This document shows, piece after piece, positions 7,652-13,679 of a stretch of DNA of 17,287 bases; within the stretch, counting starts at the first letter, position 1, and each line of letters begins with the position of its first letter. The notes below the pieces were generated by a model. That model searched no databases, had not been told where the DNA came from, and saw nothing but the letters and a program-made list of their open reading frames with translations. The position numbers and the translations under genes were made by a program. This stretch comes from Flavobacteriales bacterium (GTDB lineage: Bacteria > Bacteroidota > Bacteroidia > Flavobacteriales > Flavobacteriaceae): the NCBI GenBank assembly GCA_027008965.1, contig JALVDN010000029.1, positions 1 through 17,287 of the forward strand. The letters are read 5' to 3'.

Positions 7652-8485
7652 ATGGGACATCAATTGCTCAAAGGGAAAAAAGGAATTATTTTCGGTGCAT
7701 TGGATGAAAATTCAATTGCCTGGAAGGTGGCCGAGAAGGCGCATGAAGAGGGTGCCGAGTTTGTGTTGACCAATGCCCCGGTGGCCATGCGTTTCGGAGA
7801 AATCAATAAGTTGGCTGAAAAAACGGGTTCGGAAATCATTCCCGCCGATGCCACCAGCTTGGAAGATTTGGAAAACCTGATTGATAAATCGATGGAAATT
7901 TTGGGTGGAAAATTGGATTTTGTACTCCACTCCATCGGGATGTCGATCAATGTGCGCAAAGGAAGACCCTATACGAATTTGAAATATGACTGGCTCACCA
8001 AGGGTTGGGATGTTTCGGCGGTTTCATTCCATAAGTTGATGCAACTTCTCTACAATAAGGAAGCTATGAATGAATGGGGAAGCATTGTGGCCTATACGTA
8101 TATTGCCGCTCAACGGGTTTTTCCGGACTATAACGACATGGCCGACAATAAAGCTTATTTGGAAAGTATAGCCCGCAATTTCGGATATTGGTTTGGCAAG
8201 AAATTCAAGGTGCGGGTAAATACCATTTCGCAGTCCCCTACTCCAACCACCGCCGGTAAAGGAGTGAAAAGCTTTGAAGAATTTATGAAATATGCCGAAA
8301 TGATGTCGCCTTTGGGCAATGCTACGGCTGAAGATTGTGCGGATTATACCATCACGTTATTTAGTGATTTGACCCGCAAGGTGACCATGCAAAACCTTTT
8401 CCACGACGGCGGATTTTCTTCTACGGGCGTTTCGCAAGAAATCATGGAAATGTTTTCCAAGCAGTTGAATGAAGAAAACAAATAA
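7652..8485 (+). CDS. fabI: Enoyl-[acyl-carrier-protein] reductase (NADH), FabI
   Basis: This enzyme reduces trans-2-enoyl-ACP in the last step of each cycle of fatty-acid elongation. The 277-residue product has the FabI layout of the short-chain dehydrogenase superfamily. The N-terminal nucleotide-binding stretch is KGKKGIIFGALDENSIAWKV, where FabI has an atypical Gly pattern. DFVLHSIGM follows, and the catalytic Tyr150-x9-Tyr160-x6-Lys167 (YIAAQRVFPDYNDMADNK) has FabI-type spacing. NTISQSPTPTTAG and LFHDGGFSSTG are near the C-terminus. The frame is open far upstream to 7226, but homology starts at the MGHQLLKGKKG Met at 7652, preceded by an A-rich leader. I therefore reject the longer version, whose extra part is the GC-rich repeat. 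A strong terminator follows the stop codon. Confidence 0.95.
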   Translation: MGHQLLKGKKGIIFGALDENSIAWKVAEKAHEEGAEFVLTNAPVAMRFGEINKLAEKTGSEIIPADATSLEDLENLIDKSMEILGGKLDFVLHSIGMSINVRKGRPYTNLKYDWLTKGWDVSAVSFHKLMQLLYNKEAMNEWGSIVAYTYIAAQRVFPDYNDMADNKAYLESIARNFGYWFGKKFKVRVNTISQSPTPTTAGKGVKSFEEFMKYAEMMSPLGNATAEDCADYTITLFSDLTRKVTMQNLFHDGGFSSTGVSQEIMEMFSKQLNEENK

Positions 8486-8491
8486 TCCATG

Positions 8492-8520
8492 AAGTGCCTC
8501 CGGGCACTTTTTTATTTTAT
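8492..8520 (+). terminator. Rho-independent terminator after fabI
   Basis: A perfect 7-bp stem AAGTGCC (8492-8498) / GGCACTT (8503-8509) with a 4-nt loop is followed by TTTTTATTTTAT. It begins 6 nt after the fabI stop codon. Its presence argues against a protein start at the ATG at 8489, which would place the hairpin inside the coding sequence. Confidence 0.85.
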
Positions 8521-8527
8521 AAATGAA

Positions 8528-9055
8528 ATGAAAAGAGTAATTTGGTTGATTCTTCTGTTGTCATCCTGTGTTTCAAATCATCATAAAACATGGCGAAATG
8601 ATTTCAACGCCGAAGAGAAAAAACTGATGAAATTGTCGAGGGAACTCATTTCAAGGGCTTATTTTGGCACTTTGGTGACCGTAAATGAAAAAGGTGAATT
8701 GCGCACTCGTATCATGGAGCCTTTGGCACCGGACAGTACATTTACGGTTTATATGGCGACCAATAAAAATAGTCGTAAAGTTAAAGAGATAAAAAATAAT
8801 CCGCGTGCAACTCTGTTTTATTTTGATCGTTCGGCGCCGGGTTATGTGAGTTTATACGGACATGCTTACATCATTTCCGACCGGAAAACTTTGGATAGAT
8901 ATTGGCAAAAGGCATGGGAACAACATTATCCCGGCCGGAAAAATTATGTACTCATCCGCTTCATTCCCAATAGGTTGGAAATGATTTACCCGGCCAAAAA
9001 CTTGCCGGGCGATTCTTTGACTTGGAAGCCTTATGAAGTGATTTTAAGAAATTGA
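8528..9055 (+). CDS. Lipoprotein with pyridoxamine-5'-phosphate-oxidase-like (FMN-binding split barrel) domain
   Basis: From the ATG at 8528 the product is 175 residues. It has a short signal peptide and lipobox LSSC (Cys14). The frame extends to an ATG at 8489, but that extension would read through the fabI terminator and spoil the signal peptide, so I reject it. The mature part has the split-barrel pattern of the general-stress-protein-26/PNPOx-like family: ELISRAYFGTLVTVNEKGE, then MEPLAPDSTFTVYMATNKNS, KVKEIKNNPRATLFYFD, and YVSLYGHAYII. Such proteins bind FMN, F420 or haem, or lack a known ligand. A membrane-anchored periplasmic version is less usual than the cytoplasmic ones. It ends 5 bp from the end of hypC, which comes from the opposite strand. 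Confidence 0.75.
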   Translation: MKRVIWLILLLSSCVSNHHKTWRNDFNAEEKKLMKLSRELISRAYFGTLVTVNEKGELRTRIMEPLAPDSTFTVYMATNKNSRKVKEIKNNPRATLFYFDRSAPGYVSLYGHAYIISDRKTLDRYWQKAWEQHYPGRKNYVLIRFIPNRLEMIYPAKNLPGDSLTWKPYEVILRN

Positions 9056-9060
9056 AAAGG

Positions 9061-9327
9061 TTAAGTTGAAACATCATCACCATGTTCCAGCTCGTCGGTT
9101 TCTCCCATTTGCTTTAGAATATCCATGGTTCGTTTGGCTTCATCTTCGTCAATGATACTGATGGCACTACCTACATGCACAAGTACATAATCCCCTATTT
9201 TGGCTTCGGGAACCATGGCAAGATTCACTTCTTTCACAATACCGTCAAAGCTGACTTTGGCAATGCGGAACAAGTCATCCAGTTGTTCTTCTATTTTAAT
9301 GATTTTTCCGGGTATGGCTAAGCACAT
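9061..9327 (-). CDS. hypC: [NiFe] hydrogenase assembly chaperone HypC
   Basis: This is an 88-residue product, the usual family length. It begins MCLAIPGK with the invariant Cys2, which in HypC contacts HypD and the Fe(CN)2CO unit being delivered to the large-subunit precursor. The small OB-fold-like core is visible (VSFDGIVKEVNLAMVPEAKIGDYVLVHVGSA split over several strands), and the tail is acidic. The start lies 4 bp after the hypB stop, so it is the last gene of a hypA-hypB-hypC run. hypD, its main partner, is not in the window. No terminator separates it from the convergent lipoprotein gene, whose stop is 5 bp away. Confidence 0.95.
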   Translation of the reverse strand: MCLAIPGKIIKIEEQLDDLFRIAKVSFDGIVKEVNLAMVPEAKIGDYVLVHVGSAISIIDEDEAKRTMDILKQMGETDELEHGDDVST

Positions 9328-9331
9328 AGCA

Positions 9332-10159
9332 TTATTTTTTTAATTGTTTTTTTAACCAATCGTACCAGTGGTTCATGCCTTCTCCTGTGAGAGCTGAAAC
9401 TTCAAAAAATTGCATGTTGGGATTGATTCTTCCAGCATACTCTTTAACCTTTTCAATATCAAAAGGAACATAAGGAAGCAAGTCTATTTTGTTGATGAGA
9501 CAAATGTCGGCACTTTCAAACATATCCGGGTATTTGAGCGGTTTGTCATCGCCTTCTGTTGTGCTTATAATGACCACACGTTTATCTTCGCCTAAATAAA
9601 AACCGGCCGGACAGACTAAATTACCAACGTTTTCAATCATCAATACCGAATTTTCTTCGGGTTGAAGGTTTTCAAGCGCTTTAAAAATCATTTCACTATC
9701 CAAATGACAGGCTTTGCCCGTATTGATTTGAATCACGGGAATACCTACGGCATCAATACGGTTGGCATCTTGCATCGTTTGTTGGTCACCTTCAATCACA
9801 TAAAATTTTATTTCATCCTTCAAATCTTTTAAGGTACGCTCCAAAATCGAGGTCTTACCAGAACCGGGCGAACTCACCAAATTCATAGCAAAAATGTTTT
9901 TGGCGGCCAAATAGCCCTTCACCCTTTCGGCAATCAAATTGTTATGCATTAAAATATCCTGTTCCAATTCAATGATAGAATGATGATGATGGTCATGTGA
10001 ATGTGCATGATTATGATGATGGTGGTTGTGATGACCATGATGGTGTCCATGTTCATGTTCATGTTCATGATGATGATTCAAGGTTTCCACCATAACTTTA
10101 TCACCCGGTTTGGTGTAAGTGATTTTATCCGTATTACTACATCCACAAGTTGAACACAT
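9332..10159 (-). CDS. hypB: Hydrogenase nickel incorporation GTPase HypB with histidine-rich nickel-binding tract
   Basis: This 275-residue protein delivers nickel to the hydrogenase large subunit with HypA. The N-terminus MCSTCGC has the CxxCGC high-affinity Ni site. Residues 29-60 hold 22 histidines among Glu/Gly/Asn, a nickel storage tract as in some other HypB proteins. The G domain follows, with P-loop SSPGSGKTS (96-104), EGDQQTM, a Cys-containing VGNLVCPAGF metal/switch segment and the G4 motif NKIDLLP. The gene sits 4 bp downstream of hypA and 4 bp upstream of hypC. The coding sequence of the His tract is a low-complexity stretch on the + strand (about 9977-10075), including three tandem GTTCAT units, and could vary in length without a frameshift. 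Confidence 0.96.
   Translation of the reverse strand: MCSTCGCSNTDKITYTKPGDKVMVETLNHHHEHEHEHGHHHGHHNHHHHNHAHSHDHHHHSIIELEQDILMHNNLIAERVKGYLAAKNIFAMNLVSSPGSGKTSILERTLKDLKDEIKFYVIEGDQQTMQDANRIDAVGIPVIQINTGKACHLDSEMIFKALENLQPEENSVLMIENVGNLVCPAGFYLGEDKRVVIISTTEGDDKPLKYPDMFESADICLINKIDLLPYVPFDIEKVKEYAGRINPNMQFFEVSALTGEGMNHWYDWLKKQLKK
9977..10075. repeat. Low-complexity CAT/GAT-rich tract encoding the HypB histidine stretch
   Basis: The region is made almost entirely of CAT/ATG/GTG trinucleotide variants. It includes three perfect tandem copies of GTTCAT (10051-10068) plus runs of GATGAT. Slippage would add or remove whole codons or codon pairs of the His tract, changing nickel-binding capacity rather than the frame. 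Confidence 0.7.
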
Positions 10160-10163
10160 AAGC

Positions 10164-10511
10164 TTAATTTTTTTCTATTTCAAGATATTTGATTTTCAGT
10201 TCTTTACCTGTTTTATATTCTTTGAAATAACTTCCACAGTTCGGGCAAGGATCAAAACGGTTATTCAATTCAAATTCATGATTACATTCCAAACATTTTG
10301 CCGTAGCAGGAACAATTTCAAAAATTTTGTTTGCACATTCCAACATCGTGTTTTTGGTTGCCATGGGCCAAACAAATTCCAATGCATCCAATTCAATTCC
10401 CGCCATGGAGCCAATCAACAAGTGGATTTTTTTAATCTTGCTTGCATTGTTTTTTCTGGCACTTTCTTCGGCGGCTTTAACAATACTCATGGCAATGGAT
10501 AATTCATGCAT
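10164..10511 (-). CDS. hypA: Hydrogenase nickel insertion protein HypA
   Basis: This is a 115-residue product of family length. The invariant MHE start is present (His2 and Glu3 at the Ni site). A structural zinc site has two CxxC pairs: CLEC (Cys73, Cys76) and CPNC (Cys89, Cys92). HypA works with HypB to load Ni into the active site after Fe(CN)2CO is in place. The start cannot be moved without losing His2. It is the first gene of the hypABC run and diverges from the hydrogenase structural genes. A consensus -7 element ends only 4 bp upstream of the ATG, so the mRNA is probably leaderless or nearly so. Confidence 0.95.
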   Translation of the reverse strand: MHELSIAMSIVKAAEESARKNNASKIKKIHLLIGSMAGIELDALEFVWPMATKNTMLECANKIFEIVPATAKCLECNHEFELNNRFDPCPNCGSYFKEYKTGKELKIKYLEIEKN

Positions 10512-10515
10512 GGTA

Positions 10516-10523
10516 CAAATATA
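10516..10523 (-). promoter_or_regulatory. Consensus -7 promoter element of hypABC, next to the start codon
   Basis: On the - strand the sequence reads TATATTTG, a perfect TAnnTTTG match and the only one in the 270-bp divergent region. Just 4 bp separate it from the hypA ATG. In Bacteroidota, transcription starts a few bases after this element, so the start would fall on or next to the ATG. A TTTG upstream on the same strand is at ~13 bp, closer than the usual -33 spacing. Confidence 0.55.
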
Positions 10524-10528
10524 AGATG

Positions 10529-10546
10529 TTTCAATCCAAATTGAAA
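10529..10546. promoter_or_regulatory. 18-bp dyad (TTTCAAT-CCAA-ATTGAAA), possible hypA operator
   Basis: Perfect 7-bp arms are separated by 4 bp. The dyad lies immediately upstream of the hypA -7 element, where RNA polymerase would contact the spacer or -33 region. A protein bound there would be expected to repress. The sequence is AT-rich, so chance is not excluded, and I cannot name a regulator. Confidence 0.4.
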
Positions 10547-10591
10547 ATTAAAGTTAATAATGTTACTCAAATTATTCAAGATAAATACATT

Positions 10592-10610
10592 ATTTAGATT
10601 AATTCTAAAT
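10592..10610. promoter_or_regulatory. 19-bp dyad (ATTTAGA-N5-TCTAAAT) in hydrogenase divergent region
   Basis: Perfect 7-bp arms flank TTAAT. The TTTAGA/TCTAAA half-sites loosely resemble TTAGG/CCTAA half-sites of DtxR-family metal regulators, but the match is partial and I treat it only as an unassigned candidate operator. Confidence 0.3.
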
Positions 10611-10676
10611 TTCTATATTTTAAAGTGACTTTATAAGCTTAAAATACACAAAAACAATACAAAAAATAATTGTTAT

Positions 10677-10690
10677 ATGATATATATCAT
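10677..10690. promoter_or_regulatory. FNR/CRP-type palindrome (TGAT-N4-ATCA) upstream of hydrogenase structural genes
   Basis: ATGATATATATCAT is a perfect 14-bp palindrome whose TGAT-N4-ATCA core matches the half-sites and spacing of FNR-family boxes (TTGAT-N4-ATCAA), with only the outer bases differing. It is centred 98 bp upstream of the small-subunit ATG and 172 bp from hypA. An FNR-like oxygen or redox regulator controlling a hydrogenase is biologically plausible, but the whole region is AT-rich. Confidence 0.45.
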
Positions 10691-10731
10691 TATTTGAATA
10701 TATTTTTTTAGACTTTCAAAAAGTGATATTA

Positions 10732-10766
10732 GTTACAAATAAAAAATTTTTATATTTTTATGTAAC
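10732..10766. promoter_or_regulatory. Inverted repeat GTTACA...TGTAAC just upstream of the small-subunit gene
   Basis: The 6-bp arms (10732-10737 and 10761-10766) extend inward through complementary A/T tracts (ATAAAAA / TTTTTAT), allowing a 12-bp stem with a 2-nt bulge. It ends 15 bp before the ATG. It could be an operator or, if transcribed, a 5' leader hairpin. No TAnnTTTG element is present on this strand, so the promoter of the structural genes is not recognisable by the housekeeping consensus. Confidence 0.35.
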
Positions 10767-10781
10767 AAAAATCATATTATT

Positions 10782-11903
10782 ATGGCAATACAAACAACCC
10801 GAGAAACGTATTACGAAGCGATTATCAATCAAGGGTACACCAGACGTGATTTTATGAAGTTTGCCACCTTTATGGCAGCCTATTTGGGTTTGGAAAATTC
10901 CGCCATCGGACAAATTGCGGAAGCCCTTGAAAAAACCCCTCGTGTTCCTGTAATTTGGGAACACTATCAGGAATGTACATGTTGTAGTGAATCATTTATC
11001 CGGTCCGACCACCCTATAGTGGCGGATATTATTCTGGATAAAGTTTCACTGGATTATACGGAAACATTGATGGCGGCCGCGGGCGAACAAGCCGAAGCAG
11101 CCAAACATGAAACCATGAAAAAATATCATGGTGAATATATTTTATGTGTTGAAGGTTCAGTTCCGCTCGGTGCGGATGGAGTTTATTGTTGTATTGCAGG
11201 GCGCACGGCTATTGATCAGTTGAAAGAAGCCGCCGAAGGAGCCAAAGCCATCATTGCCTGGGGAAGTTGTGCTTCCAACGGTTGTGTGCAATCCGCCAAA
11301 CCTAATCCTACGGAAGCCACTCCCATACATAAAATAATAAAAGACAAACCGATTATTCGCGTGCCCGGTTGTCCACCTATCGGTGAAGTTATGGCCGGGG
11401 TTATCGTTCATGTTTTGGCCTTTGGAAAGTTGCCCGAATTGGATAGTATGAACCGTCCCAAGGCATTTTATTCCAAACGTGTTCATGACAGTTGTTATAG
11501 AAGAGCTTATTATGATGCGGGACTATTCGTTGAATCTTTTGATGACCCGAATGCCAAAAAAGGATACTGTTTATATAAGGTAGGATGTAAAGGCCCGATG
11601 ACTTATAATGCATGTGGTGTTATCAAGTGGAACAACGGTGTGAGTTATCCCATTCAATCCGGACACGGATGTTTCGGTTGTAGTGAAGATAATTTCTGGG
11701 ATAACGGACCTATTTATGAAAGATTAACCAATATTCCGGGCTTTGGTATTGAAGCTAATGCGGATAAAATTGGAAAAGCCGCCGCAGGTGCTTTAGCGGT
11801 TGGTTTAGGTGTTCATGCTGTTGCTACAGCTCTTTCAAAACGTAAAGAAATGAGAAGAAGGCAAAGAGCCGGTGAAGTTAATTTGCAAGACTTGGATGAT
11901 TAA
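10782..11903 (+). CDS. hyaA: [NiFe] hydrogenase small subunit, O2-tolerant membrane-bound group 1d type
   Basis: This is the iron-sulfur electron-transfer subunit, 373 residues. The N-terminus has a Tat signal (TRRDFMKFATF; Arg21-Arg22), so the folded heterodimer is exported to the periplasm. Proximal-cluster ligands are Cys65, Cys68, Cys163 and Cys197. Two extra cysteines, Cys67 (ECTCCSES) and Cys168 (GSCASNGC), are the six-Cys signature of the [4Fe-3S] cluster that gives oxygen tolerance in E. coli Hyd-1 and Ralstonia MBH. The distal cluster is His235, Cys238, Cys263, Cys269. The medial [3Fe-4S] site is Cys278, Pro290, Cys297, Cys300. Residues ~331-351 form the C-terminal membrane helix, followed by a basic tail. 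Further cysteines lie at 122, 136 and 137. The large-subunit gene follows after 37 bp. Confidence 0.96.
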   Translation: MAIQTTRETYYEAIINQGYTRRDFMKFATFMAAYLGLENSAIGQIAEALEKTPRVPVIWEHYQECTCCSESFIRSDHPIVADIILDKVSLDYTETLMAAAGEQAEAAKHETMKKYHGEYILCVEGSVPLGADGVYCCIAGRTAIDQLKEAAEGAKAIIAWGSCASNGCVQSAKPNPTEATPIHKIIKDKPIIRVPGCPPIGEVMAGVIVHVLAFGKLPELDSMNRPKAFYSKRVHDSCYRRAYYDAGLFVESFDDPNAKKGYCLYKVGCKGPMTYNACGVIKWNNGVSYPIQSGHGCFGCSEDNFWDNGPIYERLTNIPGFGIEANADKIGKAAAGALAVGLGVHAVATALSKRKEMRRRQRAGEVNLQDLDD

Positions 11904-11940
11904 TTTTTAAAACCAAAAAACACATTAAAAAATTACAATT

Positions 11941-13668
11941 ATGGCTGAAAGAATAGTTGTTGACCCCATAACCAGAATAGAAGGTCACCTTCGTGCCGAA
12001 TTTACGGTCAAAGACGGAAAAATAGATGACGCGTACGTTTCATGTACCATGGTGCGCGGACTTGAAAATATCGTTAGAAACCGGGACCCCAGAGATGTTT
12101 GGGCTTTTGTTCAACGTACTTGCGGTGTGTGTACAAGTATTCATGCTGTAACTTCTGTAAGAGCAGTTGAAGATGCTATTGGTATTAAAATCCCGCCTAA
12201 TGCAGAATTGGTTAGAAATATTATGATTGCAACAATTTACATGCATGATCATGCAGTGCACTTTTATCACTTACACGGTTTGGATTGGATAGATGTTGTT
12301 AATGCTCTGAAAGCCGATCCGGTTAAAACATCTGAAATTGCCAAAAGCATTTCCCGTTGGCCCAAAACTTCACCTAAATATTTTGAGGATCTTAAAAAGA
12401 GATTGACCAAGTTTGTAGAAAGCGGTCAGTTGGGAATTTTTGCCAATGGCTATTGGGGACACCCTGCAATGAAGTTGCCTCCTGAAGTGGATTTAATTGG
12501 TGTTGCCCATTATTTGGAAGCCCTCGAATGGCAAAAGGAGATTGTAAAGGTCCATACTATTTTCGGTGGAAAAAACCCGCACCCTAACTTCTTGGTAGGA
12601 GGTATGGCATGCTCTATCAACCCGGATGATGTCGGCGCGTTGAATGCTGAACGATTAGCCTATGTTCACAGACTGTTGAAAGATGCTTATCAATTCATCA
12701 ATGAAGTTTATTATGCCGACGTATTGGCAATTGCTTCCTTCTATAAAGATTGGTTCTCCATTGGACGCGGATTTGCAAGTTATATGAGTTATGGAGAATA
12801 TCCGCTAGAAGGATATTATGGAGATAAATTCAAATTTAAATCCGGTGTGATTCTGAATGGTGATATTTCCAAAGTTTATGATGTGAATCATCGAAACGGA
12901 GATATTAAAGAATATGTTAATAACTCCTGGTATCATTATTCCGATGGTGATGACAAATCCAAACATCCCTGGGAAGGCGAAACCAATATTGCTTATGAAG
13001 GTCCGAAACCTCCTTACAAACATCTGGATGTAAGCAAGAAGTATAGTTTTATCAAAACGCCGAGATGGAAAGATCATCCGGTGGAAGTTGGGCCATTAGC
13101 AAGAATTGTTATCAATTATGCACGTGGAGATGAAGAAACGAGAGAATTGGTAGATAGTGCATTGGAAAAACTCGGTTTACCATTTGAAGCCATGTATTCA
13201 ACTATGGGACGTACACTGGCCCGTGCTATGTGTGCTAAACTCTCCGCTAAATGGGCATTGGAATTCTATGATCAATTGATTGAAAACATTAAAAACGGAG
13301 ATACCCGTATGGCCAACATGGAAAAATGGGATCCTTCCACCTGGCCTAAGGAATGTAAAGGAGTTGGTTATGCCGAAGCACCTCGTGGAAGTTTGGCTCA
13401 CTGGATAGTTATTAAAGACGGAAAAGTGGCTAATTATCAACAAGTAGTTCCATCTACATGGAATGCTTCTCCGAGAGATCCCAAGGGTCAAAGATCGGCA
13501 TATGAATCCACCCTACTTGACACCCCTGTGGCAGATGAAAAACTACCTCTTGAATTATTGAGAACGGTTCATTCATTTGACCCTTGTATTGCATGTTCCG
13601 TACATTTATATGACGAACACGGTAAGCACATAACAAGTGTAGATAATATCTCAATGTGCACCGTTTAA
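11941..13668 (+). CDS. hyaB: [NiFe] hydrogenase large (catalytic) subunit, group 1d type
   Basis: This 575-residue catalytic subunit splits H2 at the Ni-Fe(CN)2CO site. The L1 motif RTCGVC provides Cys61 and Cys64, and the L2 motif DPCIACSVH provides Cys549 and Cys552. The conserved start VVDPITRIEGHLR is intact. HyaD-type proteases cut after His555, which would remove a 20-residue C-terminal peptide (LYDEHGKH...SMCTV). It has no signal peptide, as expected for a partner carried through Tat by the small subunit. It is co-directional with and close to hyaA and the cytochrome gene (11 bp gap), consistent with one operon. The leader is A-rich, without a Shine-Dalgarno sequence. Confidence 0.97.
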   Translation: MAERIVVDPITRIEGHLRAEFTVKDGKIDDAYVSCTMVRGLENIVRNRDPRDVWAFVQRTCGVCTSIHAVTSVRAVEDAIGIKIPPNAELVRNIMIATIYMHDHAVHFYHLHGLDWIDVVNALKADPVKTSEIAKSISRWPKTSPKYFEDLKKRLTKFVESGQLGIFANGYWGHPAMKLPPEVDLIGVAHYLEALEWQKEIVKVHTIFGGKNPHPNFLVGGMACSINPDDVGALNAERLAYVHRLLKDAYQFINEVYYADVLAIASFYKDWFSIGRGFASYMSYGEYPLEGYYGDKFKFKSGVILNGDISKVYDVNHRNGDIKEYVNNSWYHYSDGDDKSKHPWEGETNIAYEGPKPPYKHLDVSKKYSFIKTPRWKDHPVEVGPLARIVINYARGDEETRELVDSALEKLGLPFEAMYSTMGRTLARAMCAKLSAKWALEFYDQLIENIKNGDTRMANMEKWDPSTWPKECKGVGYAEAPRGSLAHWIVIKDGKVANYQQVVPSTWNASPRDPKGQRSAYESTLLDTPVADEKLPLELLRTVHSFDPCIACSVHLYDEHGKHITSVDNISMCTV

Positions 13669-13679
13669 AATTTTGAGTT

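Noticed and set aside
6956..7663. Several open frames on both strands in the GC-rich gap
   Set aside because: They overlap each other in many frames, have repeat-like composition and no recognisable domains. High GC explains the lack of stop codons.
8489..8527. Upstream ATG extending the PNPOx-like lipoprotein by 13 residues
   Set aside because: This stretch is the fabI terminator hairpin and T-run, and the extension would destroy a good lipoprotein signal peptide starting at 8528.
9410..10524. Open frames on the + strand opposite hypA and hypB
   Set aside because: They are antisense shadows of well-conserved hyp genes; their translations show no domain pattern.
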